Positions 33,870-46,240 of a stretch of DNA of 64,000 nucleotides are shown piece after piece. This stretch comes from Psococerastis gibbosa. Lineage: Eukaryota; Arthropoda; Insecta; Psocodea; Psocidae. Below the pieces are notes generated by a model. That model searched no databases. It was not told where the DNA came from and worked only from the letters and a program-made list of their open reading frames with translations. The translations under genes were made by a program, and so were the position numbers. Location: NCBI GenBank assembly GCA_963971405.1, contig OZ020487.1, positions 47,713,039-47,777,038 of the forward strand, written 5' to 3'. Position 1 is the stretch's first letter, and each line of letters begins with the position of its first letter.

Positions 33870-35915
33870 AGGGTTTTTATTATTTTGTCATTGACGTGTG
33901 CGTTCTGCTTGTTCGTCGCCGATTTTTTCGCGACAGATTTGGGTGTGTGTCACACTCCGAATACCACTAATTGGGACCTTCTATAGATTAGAGTATTCAG
34001 AGTGGACTTATGAGAGGGGAATTATATATAAGCTAATAGGATGGTACCAAATACCTTATATTATATTAATACACTTAACATTAATACCACATAATAACTT
34101 AGGGACAACTTAAGCACTTAAGGGATAAGGGACAACATCATGAATTGGGGGGGGGGGGGAACTTAGTTACATAAGGGCTACATGATAACGTACTTACTCA
34201 TACATCCATAGGAGCTTACTCCTACTTGCACCGTGTATCAACTCACATGGTGAATCAGTTCTGTCTCACTAGACTCTATCGACTCTAACTACTCTATCCA
34301 TAGTCTCCAAACTCTCTCTCTGGACTCTCTAAAACTACTCTCATTCTTCGAACCCAAGGTTCGTGATTTATACATTATGGCTAAGGACATACGTGACGAC
34401 CGATATAACATTTACACAACAGAGGTTTGCCGTCTGTCCTCAGCCCTGAGCCTAGGCCAAGAAGAGCGTCTGCTCTTGTGTTAGGCCTGGGGCGTAACAG
34501 TGTGCTATAAAAACTAATGTCGCCCGACGACTACTGTACCTTACCGAGTTGACGACCGACGGCCTTCGAACGCCATAGATCTTGCGATATATTTTCATCG
34601 TTATGAGTAAATTGCCTTTAAAATCTACTGTATTGTGTGAAGCCTAATTGAGTCTGAGTGATCTCCGTGTGTTTGTTTTTTAGGTTTATTTGAATATCTT
34701 TTCTCAAGCTACATTGATCTCCAACAGAGAACCAAATTTAACTAAGCTTCTACTTCCCAAAAATGTATATCGCCTAAAGTCATTTTGTAAACTGGGCTTG
34801 GTTCCCTTGTATGGTCTCAATTTATAATATGTACCTACAGGCGAGGATCTAGAATGAGACCAAGGAGGAGCTAAGATGAAATACGACATTTTTTTTAAAA
34901 ATAGGGCTGAAATATTGGGGTGTTACGCGCAGTTTCAGAGCAATAAGGGTTCTATATTATAGGTAATTAACACAATCGAGCACAAGGGGGGGGGGGGGAG
35001 AAAAATAGGACGCATTTTGAGGAACCTAATGGGGGGGGGGGGGCTATAGCCTGTGTACCTATAACTGAATATAAATATAAAATTTATTAGAAAATTAGTT
35101 CAATTTTTTTAAACAATGTATACAGGTACTACGACTTTTATGTACCTACTAAGATAATATACTAATACACAGCCTAATTGAAGAGGCGAAAGGTATCAAG
35201 AATAAGAACAGGTCCACCTAACGAGCCAGTCGCAAAATGGAAATTTAATTAATTTAGAAAGAGCAAAGTACTTGTAATAAACATAGCCTTATTATTTCTA
35301 TTGTAACTTCAGCAAAACTTGCCGGCCATAACTATTCAAACAATAACCCGATTATTTTTTTACTAGGCCTAGGTAGGTACTCTGAGACTGCCTAGGATAC
35401 ACCTATTGTAGATGGTTGTGAAGTTGTTGATAGTATAATGTAATGCTAATTATTGCCAATCTATCACAGTAAAGACTGTTGATTTAGTGGTACACAAAAA
35501 ACCGTGCAATTAACTATTCCTCATAATTTTAATCAAAGCACTCCTGAAGCCACTAACTTGCCAACTCTAATTGTGTTATTTTTTGTTTGTCTTAGGTAGG
35601 CCCTATATCCTACTTGATGAAGCCTAAAACTGGGATTATTCGCCTATATCTCAGTTAACAATGACAAACCTGTTTTGAACTTGAACGTGCAGTCGTGCAC
35701 TGAAATTTTTGTTTTGAAATGGGCGGTGTTTAATCCGGAAACGCATATGAATTAATACTTTTTGATTTGTCCACCAGATGGACGTTGGTGGACTACTGAC
35801 ACTGAGTACTTTCTACTGCCACGGTTTGTTGACATGACAACTTGTTAATAAAAAAAAGTAAAACAGTACTGTAGTAACTTTCTTTTTAATTTATTTATTT
35901 AATTAATAGCTTAAA
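33870..35915. other. Intergenic, THAP to HSDL2
   Basis: It holds three poly-G tracts (about 34146-34158, 34986-34998, 35031-35043) and a short palindrome at about 34450-34490 (gcctaggccaagaagagcgt, loop, then the inverse). The last 150 bp precede the HSDL2 start. No gene was seen. Confidence 0.4.
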
Positions 35916-38900
35916 ATGATTAATACGGGGTGAGTATAGAGTACCATTTGTGTTGAATAGGTTTAGGTGTCACTGACAACATTTAATTATGTGAAGAATC
36001 CCATTTTTTAGGAATATAACGCCCTGAAGTTTGAACTTTACCCTCAACTCCTATCAATTATTATTTATTGAATATTATTGCCCTTGATAAATACAATCTA
36101 ATCGCAAGCTGCAGGGGCATTGTGACGCCCATAACTGTGAGAAGACAATTTGACAGATCTTCATTTTGAAACTTGAGACAGTCAAAGCTTAAAGCTAGGG
36201 TTTCTAGATCTCATGCGCCGACAGCACGCCTATAAAGCCACGCTCACAGTCAGTTCGTCCAGTTTATCTATTACATATATTTCGTTAGCATCCATTGTCA
36301 CGAATATAAAAACAAGCCAAATAAATATTTCGGATTTACGGGACGCCCCGTTGCATATACACTTTTCTTCAGGGTCTAAACTCTAAAGTAACAGGCTTCC
36401 AATCGGCTCTCTAATTTTTGTATAACCCGAACCATTATTTCATATATTTCTGATGAAGTGGTGTTATTGTTTTGCAACGTTTGACTTGAGACTTCATAAA
36501 TAGGTGACACGTTGCTTATGAAATTAAATACTGCTGCAATGTCATTATATTCACAGGCTTCAACTGTACTATCGTCACTAATGAGAAGTAATTTTAACCT
36601 AAGCCTTTAAATACGGGACATTTTCTGTCCCTTACGAGAAGCGTTGAAGCATTGAATATATACAACTGGTGTTATATATTCAATGGTATAGGTACCGCTT
36701 CAATGTCCGTGTTATATATACCATATAATAGTACAACGTACTACCAGAAGCATCGATAGGAAGGTTCCTCAGAAAAACAAATTGTTTAGTCATTTTTCAA
36801 GAAAATTGAAACATTTTATTTTTTATGCCCTGAACCACCCTATCAAGGGAGATGCGTCCTTCACATTAATCAGTATTTCCACCAGTCTTAAGTAAGCCAA
36901 CCGCCTAGGCATGTCGTCTTAGTTTTAGGAATCGTCAAATTTTAGAGAAAAAAAAATGCGTATGTACATAAAAAGTAAAATCCTAACGTTAGATAACTGG
37001 CAGCTAGTAGGTCAATGTTAAGAGTGTTAGTACCGCAATATAAGTGAATTTAAAAGAAATCGTCGGAGCCGTTTTTGAGGAAAAACCTTTTATAAACCTT
37101 TTGGCGGTTTTTGTGAAATTAAATTATCAAAATGTTATCAAAAAAATTGGGCAATTTCTTTTTGAGCCTACATGCAGAATTTAATTTAATTCAATCGAGT
37201 AGTTTGGCCCCAAATCGAGTTACCGACATTTCGTAAAAAATGTATACATACAGTATATTTAAATAGGAAAGCAGTAATATAAGGTAAACTAATTTAATTA
37301 AATTAAATTAATTTTTAAGGTAAAGGTTACAGAATTTCTGAAATAAAATCATCTAGATGGGTGGATGATGTGAACACACGAAAGGAGATTAAATAGAATC
37401 CTAAATTGTTAAAAGCCTTAGTTCATGCTACTGCTTTTATTGAAAGTAACATCAATGTAAAGAAATGCTTATACCTGTTTCAGAAAACTTGCTGGGAGAA
37501 CCATTTTTATAACAGGTGCGAGTCGAGGCATTGGCAAAGCAATAGCTCTCAAAGCAGCCAAAGATGGCGCGAATGTCGTCATTGCAGCAAAAACAGCAAC
37601 TCCACACCCCAAACTGCCAGGAACTATTTATACAGCTGCGAAAGAAAGTTAGTTTATTTTTTATTGATACTTTTTCAGTGACTTCGGTGGCAAGGGGGTA
37701 GCGTGCTTGTACTTGTGCGAGTCTTTGCTGACCTTGCGGTCGGAGACGTGTCGTAACTCGACACAAGTACCTATTAGGTTACTTAGTGAGGCGATTAGGA
37801 GGTTAATCGGATGCACTCATTAAATTGTTTGTATGTGATTAACCTTTAAATAAATAAAAATAATACAATACTAATTAGGGTCGCTCTATTTGCTCATAAC
37901 ATTACTGGAAAATTAATGATTTTTAGACATTTTTAGGAAGCTAATTTTTTGCCAGTAAAACAAGCAGAATTGTTGACTCAAAAAACGTACCTGCCGCTGC
38001 AAGGTGTCGAAAATCTAACTTTACTTTCTTAGCCCTTGGCTTTTCTCTTCACTCTCCATGTCGTGTGGTTTCCTGCATCTTCCTCAGGAATCCTCTCACG
38101 GTCTTGTTTGTAGAGGCGCCTACAGCTCTGTTCCCTCCAGCAAATCATCACAAATACATTCAAGTTCAAACTCAGTTAGCCATTTTTACCTGGGGCTAGC
38201 CGCAGTTGTAGGCTTCGTCAATTTGTTGCAGTGGGCCATCTGCAGCTAGCCTTCCTCCTGCTTCAGTGGCGATCACCACGCCAGTTTTTTCTATATCCTC
38301 TAATTCCGTTTATAAAGAGGTTACCTCTTCAACCAAAGTTAATTTAATGTCAGTGTTATACATACCATATAGTACTGCTATGTAAGCCATCACTTGTACC
38401 ATGGATAAACCATACAAAACTTATATTTTGTCTATAAACGCTTCGATTCCCCGGTATTGTGCTATCCTTGTGGCAGGCCTACGGTTGTTGAAAATATCTC
38501 ATTTACTCACTCACAATCATCATCAATAAACAGCTCCAGTTGCCGGGTGTGATATTCTGTCTCTCCCCTTCTGATGAAGTTATCCATTCGCTTTAATTAG
38601 CTTTACGTGTACGAACCATTGCAGTCTCTTTCTCGCTATCCTTTGCATCGATGGTTCTTCCACCCCGAACTCTCTTCTGATCGCTTCATTTCTAAACGTA
38701 TACCTTCTTGTCCTCCGACTGGCTATTCTGGTGAACGTCGTTTCAGTTTTATTATACTTATTTACTGGTTGTGATTTATTTGTAGTTGAGGATGCTGGGG
38801 GTAAAGCTTTGCCTTGTATAGTCGATGTCCGTGATGAACAACAGGTGAAAACAGCAGTCGAAGCCGCGGTGGAAAAATTCGGCGGAATTGACGTGTTAGT

Positions 38901-41900
38901 AAACAATGCCAGTGCAATTTCACTAACTGGTACTCTGGCGACGGAAATGAAGCGATATGATCTCATGCATGGAGTCAATACTCGCGGTACATTCCTCGTG
39001 TAAGTAAAATTAATCGAAATCTCTTAATGTATAGATGAATATTTTTTAGTCTGACAGTTTAAGTCTGTGTAAGTGGGAAAATCACCACTGTATAAGGCGT
39101 TGTGTGGTGAGCTAAGAACCTAATGGTAAATACTAAATTTGTATGTTATAATGTCGAATCTCCAGTCCAGTTTACCACATGGACGATTTCAGCCTACTAA
39201 ACTATTTTCTAATTATATTGCTTTTTCACAGTTCAAAAATATGCTTGCCATACCTCAAAAAGTCTAAGAACCCGCACATTCTGAACATTAGCCCTCCTCT
39301 GCTGATGCAACAACACTGGTTCGAGAACCATGTCGCCTACACCATGGCCAAATATGGAATGAGTATGTGCGTGTTGGGCATGGCTGGCGAGTTTAAATCA
39401 GACGGTGTCGCTGTCAATGCTCTGTGGCCTTATACCGGTGAGTAGGATAGTTATTTAAACTAGCTAGAGTTCTATATAGGAGAGGCGCGGTGTATTTTGA
39501 GGATTAGACGTTGCTGAAGCAGCAGCAGTAGCAGCACTAGACAACACCATGGCCAAATATGGAAGGAGCATGTGTGTGTTAGACAAAGCTGACGAGTTTG
39601 AAACTGGCGGTGTCGCTGGCTATACTCTGTAGCCATATCTGGTGAGTAGGGCATTTATTTAAGCTAGCTAGAGTTCTAAATAAGAGAGGTGCTACTTGTA
39701 TTTTGTATTCAGTGGAAAACTAGCTACCAGTGAAAAAAAAAATGAAGATATGTTGAATGGAAATGGGATTTGAACCCGTATTTACCTTGCTGGGGTGCTA
39801 TTTGACAACTACATCAAATCCATCGCAGCCCAAGTCCCCCCATCTTCCCGTACTTATTGTAGATGAATGGCTTGAGAATGAGTGACTGATGCCGGTTTTG
39901 TCAAATGCCAAGCCTTGCAAGGCTGTGAGATACTTTAAGGGATGCCCCGCTTATGGGGTATTTCACCATTCACCGTGGCCACAACCCATCTTGGGGTACA
40001 CAGTAAAACAATAAATAAATATTGACTTTTCTCTCTATCAATAAGCCAACCTAGCGGAGTTAGGGCTCTAAAGCCCTCTCTTCCACTTTACTAGGAACTA
40101 GGGATGCCACCAGTCTCGGACGCCATGGCCTCTCAGTTTTCGCTCGACGACGCATCGTCCAACTATCTTCTGCCCTGAGGTGCCATATGCGATGTCCAAA
40201 ACTGGGGAATGCTCCCATGTGCCTGTCATTATGGATGGCGCTGCGTATGCCGTCCTAACGATGGACTCCAAAACCTGTACAGGAAACTTATGCCATATTT
40301 TAATCATCAATGTTTTGTTTCGATTCAGCTATCCACACGGCCGCCATTGAAATGTTGTCGGGCCCTGAGAGTGGGAATTACTCCCGTAAGCCTGACATTA
40401 TGGCTGATGCTGCATATGCGGTCCTAACGAAAGACTCCAAAACCTGTACGGGAAACTTCTTCATGGACGAAGATGTTCTTAAAAACGAAGGCATCACCGA
40501 CCTCAAGCAATATGCCGTGGACCCAAGTGAGTTATCCCATTGAAGTAGATTGATATTCTGAATAGACTTCCGATATCAATGTTTCGCTTACGGAGAAAAA
40601 CCCAACTAAACCCCGTAGCACGACCATCCATTGATGGTTTAAACCTTTAATTTAGCACAATTACATTTACTGTTTAGTTAGCATAATCTGCTGCAGGGCT
40701 ATAAGTTATACGTATATAATATATTTAATGTAAGTTAAGTAAGTGAGATTACCTATCTCAAAGTCTCTACATTAAATGTGATTGGTATTGTCTAGTCATC
40801 GTTTGTCGGCGCTATTTCATTAAGATGGGTTTTAAATGTCTCCAAAATACGTTCAATTTATTTACGTTTTTTGGAAGTCTATTATAGTGCGTTAGTCCTA
40901 CGTACCTTTGTAAATCAGTCTCGTGACGGCTACTTGTAGCGGCTGTATTTCAATGTACCTACTGGTATAATAATGCTGAACTTGCGGTATGTTGTCCTTG
41001 TCCTTGAATGTAACCCAAATTGCTCTATATAAACCAACAAAAACAGAACGGATTGCAGATTCTTTCGAATTCCACTTCTCAACAGGATTACCTGCACTTC
41101 GTGAAAGTAACCCTGAGCAAGTATTTACATTTACCCCCAGCAAAATTGATTCAATGTGCATAAGAAAGTTATCACCGCGCAACTCTGCTTTTATTCGCCA
41201 CTCTAATTTCAACTTCTATCCAATTATGTTTCAGGCAATGCGGACAAGTTATCACTGGATTTCTTTATCCCCGTAAGCTACGAGGAGATCGTGAAGACGC
41301 AGATGGGCAAAGCGGTGGATGAGAAGCTCAAGGCTGAGAAGGCAGCGGGCTCCTCAGGGGGTGGCGGCGTGCAGCGCATCGAGAAAATGTTCGGTGTTAT
41401 CAACGCCAGTCTGTCTTCGGACTTGGTACAGCAAACGCAGGCTGTATATTCCTTCCAAGTCAAAGGTATTTATTTATAAGCACATAGTATCTGGAGAGCA
41501 AACGTCGTGTCGTGTGGCTATTCTTTGTTAAAATCTTAGCTCGTAAGAATGGGATGAACGTAAGATGGTCAAGTTTGAAAATATCTATAAGTATTGCAGC
41601 GGGCACAATTTAAGAGGAATCTTCCTCACCCTAAATTGTGTCCGTTGAACAACGTAAGGATCCCCTCTGGCTCAGTCATCTTATATTCGTCTCCACTACA
41701 TAGCTTGATCCTAAATCCTAAAAAATAGGAACCTCAGTTCTTGGGCCTGGCCCTTAATGGGTGGTTGTTTGACGGTTTTTTTCATTAATTTTATAGATGG
41801 CAATGCAGGATGTGCAGTGGGTATACCTTAAATGATTGTGTTTGTTTTAGGAGAGGATGCGAGTTCTTGGTTTGTGGACTTGAAGAATGGCTCTGGAAGT

Positions 41901-42584
41901 GCAGGCTCCGGGGAACCCACGACTCCGGCTGATGTCACTTTGACTATGGACTCTAAAGACTTGTTCGACCTCTTTGCAGGTACCCGCCTAACTTACATGT
42001 AGAGTATCTATCGGAAGCTATGAATGCCCAACTCCTGTTGTCTTGGCATTGGTCATGGCCTCATGGTCCAAGAAGCATCCGGCCGTTTGTCCAACATTTT
42101 GGATAAACTCTCTGCCTTGGATGCCTTTCTGCGTCAGTGAAAGGCTCTGAACTGTTCTCCAGCGTACATCAGTAGCCTGCCCTTTATACAAATCTCTAAA
42201 TTAGGAAGAGAGAAAAAAAATTGGCGGCTGCCTTCTGATGCCACTGTCCGTATCCTTACCAACAATTGTAGGGACATTCGATAAATGGCGCCTCCGTGCA
42301 TCCATAAGGGGTATATCCTTGTTTTGAGCTGAAACAGTTGATGGGCAGTGGTCGAACTCACACGCTCCGGCTTGAGGTGGCACAGGTTTGAAATTTACAT
42401 TGCATTTTTTAAAAATAAATACACGAATTTTCTATCTATCTATGGATCTATTGAGAGCATTCAATTTTCAGGCAAATTGAAGGCTACAAATGCATTTATC
42501 AGTGGGAAATTGAAAATTCAAGGCAATATTCAGAAGGCCACCAAGTTGGAAAAGCTGTTGGGGAAACTCAAGTCGAAACTGTGA
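35916..42584 (+). CDS. HSDL2: HSDL2, hydroxysteroid dehydrogenase-like protein 2, 8 exons, 422 aa
   Basis: Exons: 35916-35929, 37484-37647, 38786-38999, 39232-39437, 40329-40526, 41235-41465, 41851-41979 and 42472-42584. All have GT-AG sites and keep frame. Exon 1 is only 14 bp (MINTG), matching the family N-terminus. The SDR domain has TGASRGIG (aa 15-22) for NADP(H), NNAS, Ser151 in NISPP, and catalytic Y167 and K171 in YTMAK. Conserved stretches include ALKAAKDGANVVIAAKTA and CIVDVRDEQQ. Exons 7-8 encode the C-terminal SCP2 sterol-carrier domain (ADVTLTMDSKDLFDLFAGKL...GKLKIQGN). The protein ends in SKL, a canonical peroxisomal targeting signal. The likely role is a peroxisomal or mitochondrial lipid-metabolism dehydrogenase; the substrate is not settled for the family. 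Length is close to vertebrate HSDL2. Introns contain an R2 copy, SINEs, a LINE scrap and two decayed exon duplicates. Confidence 0.96.
36775..37285 (+). repeat. R2-family copy in HSDL2 intron 1
   Basis: Shared blocks with 1704-2504: ttagtcatttttcaagaaaa, tatcaagggagatgcgtcct, gaatttaaaagaaatcgtcg and accgacatttcgtaaaaaa. The terminus aataggaaagca lies at about 37260-37272. It covers most of the element body. Confidence 0.6.
37678..37850 (+). repeat. S3 SINE in HSDL2 intron 2
   Basis: It starts ttcggtggcaagggggtagc (A-box-like), continues gtgcgagtctttgctgacct and tgcggtcggagacgtgtcgt, and ends ttaatcggatgcactcatta. Its start lies about 30 bp after the exon 2 donor. Confidence 0.6.
38280..38400 (+). 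repeat. S1 SINE tail
   Basis: tatatcctctaattccgttt, ggttacctcttcaaccaaag and aatttaatgtcagtgttata match the tail next to 15148 and at 60070-60160. The tRNA-like head is missing. Confidence 0.55.
38580..38756 (-). pseudogene. LINE reverse transcriptase C-terminal fragment
   Basis: Minus-strand translation reads RYTFRNEAIRREFGVEE, then RIARKRLQWFVHVKLIKANG. This is the usual C-terminal block of arthropod LINE reverse transcriptases (R-EEIRR-LGVE...RLRWFGHV-RM). It ends only about 30 bp before HSDL2 exon 3. Confidence 0.65.
39530..39695 (+). pseudogene. Decayed tandem duplicate of HSDL2 exon 4 (3' half plus donor)
   Basis: 39545-39652 repeats the end of exon 4 (accatggccaaatatggaa, ggcggtgtcgctg), including its GTGAGTAGG donor. 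It continues into the same intron sequence (ttaagctagctagagttcta versus ttaaactagctagagttcta). The copy carries a TAG where the exon has TGG and several amino-acid changes, so it cannot be used in frame. Confidence 0.85.
39740..40100. repeat. SINE remnants in HSDL2 intron 4
   Basis: ggatttgaacccgtatttac (about 39767) looks like an inverted B box. ataagccaacctagcggagt with agggctctaaagccctctct at 40038-40085 is the start of an S2 copy. The segments are fragmentary. Confidence 0.45.
40172..40292 (+). pseudogene. Decayed duplicate of HSDL2 exon 5 (central part)
   Basis: The segment resembles exon 5 from gccctgag onward: cctgtcattatggatggcgc, tatgccgtcctaacgatgga and ctccaaaacctgtacaggaa against exon 5 cctgacattatggctgatgc and so on. 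It lies 40 bp upstream of the true exon 5 acceptor, in the same orientation. It lacks its own acceptor and the exon's 5' codons. Confidence 0.8.
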
Positions 42585-42814
42585 AATGTCAATAATTCAA
42601 GTAAGTTCATACAATAGCTATGAAACACTCAATAATGTGTTCTGTATTTTTCACTTTGGAAAGAAAGTGTACCTGGGTTCCGGTATTTTATGAATATATT
42701 GCTACCAACCGTTAAATTATTGTTATTGCTAAATTATACAATCAAGGAATTAACAAGTAATCGACAAGAAAGTATAAAGTAAAATCGTCAAAATCAGGTA
42801 GGTGTGCCATTGTG

Positions 42815-43096
42815 CTAACTTAGTGCCTTAGTGACAGTGTAGAAAACTTTCTCTAAAAGATGGTCTTTAAGCAATTTAGGGAAGTTAGTAGCATTTCTCG
42901 CCGCTCTCAGTTCAATCGGGAGTTTTCTAAGGTTAGCGAAACCTTGTAGTATAGGATCCAGTCGCTCGCACTTGGCTGTGCGTAGTGCTGGCCTCACAAT
43001 GTCTCCCCTTTGCCTCGTGTTGTAGGTGTGGGTGTCCCCATTTTGTTTAAATTTCCCCCACACGGCAGTGGTTCCTACCTTTTGGTTCCTATACAC
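42815..43096 (-). pseudogene. LINE reverse transcriptase C-terminal fragment
   Basis: The minus strand encodes GDTHTYNTRQRGDIVRPALR, then LPIELRAARN...FPKLLKDHLLEKVFYTV. This is the YNTR...LP-EL...LLE--FY-- ending typical of many arthropod LINE reverse transcriptases. It is open for 93 codons but lacks the catalytic part. It lies 230 bp downstream of HSDL2. Confidence 0.75.
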
Positions 43097-43119
43097 CTAT
43101 AATACGAGACAACGGGGCA

Positions 43120-43212
43120 CTGCCTAGTTTGAGCGACTGGATCGAACACTTCAAGGCTTCGCCAAAAAGCTACCAAATGAACTGAGAGCGGCGAGAAATG
43201 TAAAATAACTTC
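43120..43212 (+). pseudogene. Inverted partner of the preceding LINE fragment
   Basis: The plus strand gives LDRTLQGFAKKLPNELRAARN, a shortened second copy of the same LINE segment in the opposite orientation. The pair forms an imperfect inverted repeat around 43097-43119. Confidence 0.65.
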
Positions 43213-46005
43213 CCAAAATTAAATTACATTAGCCTGGTTTTGATAAGGGTGGCACCGAAATTTTAAATTACATAACCTAGTTAATGTACACATGGAGGCT
43301 TCCTTTTTTACAGATAAAAAACACATTTTCTCATATAAGATGATTGGGGAAAATATTTTTAAAATACGTGCGAAATATTGTGGGAGCTTTTAAGTAATTT
43401 TAATGCGCGTATTTTAACGCTTTGAAGAGAGATATGATGTTACAACAAAATTATTTACTGCTGACCTTTCCCTAAACAGTAAGGGGGAACTATAGTCACC
43501 TGTAACTGTATTGAGAACTGTGTCATTGCCTTTTTTGAAGCTTTGAAGGCATTTAAACTATAAAAACTGAATTACATCAGAAATTGTTGAGACATTGTTT
43601 TTTTTAAAACTAAATTCTTGCTGTAATTTATTAAAAACATAATCCTTTAAGGAACTGAGTATAAATAAATAACTGAAATTTATTATTTATTTTTTCAGTT
43701 GGCCCATGGTGATGGTGGACTACTTCATTAATTTAAGATTTTGATGAGACTGGACGCAACACTGTTAAATAATGCAATTTGTACAATTTATTAATATTGG
43801 GTGAGTTTGATAACAGCAGTTTTGTTGGTAGGCGGCCATTAATGGTAGAACTATCAATGACTGAGCTCTAAACTTTGGAATGAATTCCGGGTTGAATGAA
43901 GCTTGGATATCAAAAGCAATGGAGTGGATATAAGGCAATGTTTTTGGTATTTTTATGTTAATTATAACTATTTTAATGTTATTACAAAAAATAATTATTT
44001 ACCAGTTAGAGTTGGCCTTGAACGTAAAGTATGGTCAAGAAAGATCTGGGACGTTCCCGATGCAGCCGATTAATACTTTAAGTCAGTAGGCCTATTTCAA
44101 ATTTTTTGCAAACCTTGGATGTTTTTTTTACGAAATTAATTAATGTTTTCATACACAGCCGCAAACCTACTAGAATAGTCTTTTGAAGACTTCATATAAT
44201 ATAATATACTGTATGTAAACTTTCGCGGGAAAATTGCATTTTCTTGACTGAAGCACAATTAAAATAAAAAAGAACCGTTGTGAGGGCACCGGTACATATC
44301 TTCCTATATCAGTTAGTATGCCAGTTATAAATAATAATTAATTATGAGTATTTCAATTCCAAATAATTGTCCTAGATTCTTATTTTTTATAAAGCCTTCC
44401 AAACACATATTATACGATGTTCGTGGCTGTGCAAGGGGAATTTAATTAAATAATTAACAATTTTGTCGGTAAGAAAAAAAAAAAGAAAAAAACAGACACC
44501 GTTTACTATTGTACAATAGAGTAACGAATATCTGCCCATATATTTAGAGCCCTACTTCGGGTTAATGATAAGAATGACAAGATGGCGGTGGTTGGCTGGC
44601 AACCCGATCAGGACTTACGCTATAAGGAGAATTAATAACAAGATAACAGTTAAAAGCCAAATATTTTATTTTTGTTCCGCATTGGTGGAAATCTAGAATG
44701 AACGTAAGAAATACGTGTTTTCAAATTCAAAAGTTTTTACTGAAAATGAAAACATTAGAACACAACAAACATGATGTTTCCGTTATTTGGTTCCAGCAGG
44801 GCTAGTACCTACTGAAAAGTATAACTTACCCGGGGGCGTATTAAAACAATTTTGATCTTTCCGCTATTATTCTGTTAAAGCCGCTGGCGGGTTTATCACA
44901 GAAGATAAGGTCCTGCGTGCATCTAACTACACATATGGGGTTCCTACACTTCTCTTATAGCCCCAGGAATACGTCGAACATACGTATGTAATATTTTAAT
45001 GCATCAGATTTTATTGAATCGTTATAAAAACTTATCCTTCGTGCGCAAATGCGCTGTAAAATTCGCGAATGTTCGCTAGGGCCCACTAGTACCGTATTAA
45101 AACTAACCAGCTCGTTTAAAAACAAATTAGACGACATTCAACTGTTTTGTAATGTTGGGCCCATGTTCCGCCTTCTTCTAACATATACAACAATAGACAG
45201 CAATAAATCTCTGTCGAGAAACAATTTGAAATTTAATACCGTAGTTATCCACTTTAACTGCCTTAATTTAAATACATTGTGGTTTTCGTAGGTTAATTTA
45301 TACGGGATAAGTTATTCTTTTCCGTTGGTGCCAGGCCTGCCAGTTTTTATACTCTACCAGTTACTGTCACAAAAAATATGAAACTTAGATTACGGGAATG
45401 AATCGAATGTATGACGCAACAATTCAAACTTTGCTTCTTAAATTTGCTGTCACAATTTTTCTCCCTATTTTGGCTCTTCGCGTCGTTTTGTGGTATCCAC
45501 TTGAATTTTTAAATCAAAAGTTTAAATTAAAACTGTAACAATATTGTACCTACATACATATTTCTCACTCCTGATTGGTGAAGAAAATCGCCTGTGTACA
45601 TCTTAATATACAACATTTCATAAATAAAGCAACGATAAAATGACCAACTTAATAACACATGAAGCAATGGTTTAAGCTAAATATCTACAGTAAACGCTAC
45701 AAATAATACAATACTTATAAATGAGTTAGAAAAATCATCTCAAAAGTTTTTATTTTACAATGTATAAGACACAAATAGCTAGTAACTATGGCTGGAGAAC
45801 TTAGCATGTAATGTGATAATTATTTTTAACACACGAAGTTGTAACTGCAGTAGGTATTGGTTTATACTTATAATACCTATCTAAAAACCATAAAACCTTA
45901 CCTAAAAACTGCATACGGTATGTCTATCGATACTCGAGAGCATACTGTACATCACTTCTTTTTGCGGCTCTACAGCCCTTGGTGGCCTGCTCGACCCCCC
46001 GGTCG
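43213..46005. other. Gene-poor, AT-rich stretch
   Basis: I see no coding exon, RNA gene or clear repeat. It includes an AATAAA near 43663, which may serve HSDL2. Confidence 0.4.
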
Positions 46006-46009
46006 CCCC

Positions 46010-46240
46010 CCCCCCGGTCACCTCGGTTTTCCATGACGCTCCACTATTAACGAACTTCCACCTCGACGGTTTCTACTAATTCGCCCTTCCAGCGGTATCG
46101 TGGCCGTCCTCGCAGTCGTCTTCCCTCAATAGCTGCTCTATACGTTCTGTTGGGCATACGGTCTTCTGACATTCATGCAACGTATTCCAGCCATCTTACA
46201 CGCTGCGCCTTTATAAAAAGGACTATGTCGTCTCCATTGA
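46010..46240 (-). pseudogene. LINE reverse transcriptase C-terminal fragment
   Basis: The minus strand reads IKAQRVRWLEYVARMSEDRM, then NRTYRAAIEGRRLRGRPRYR: the W--HVARM...GRR-RGRP-RW ending of LINE reverse transcriptases. Stops and a poly-C tract border it. Confidence 0.65.
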
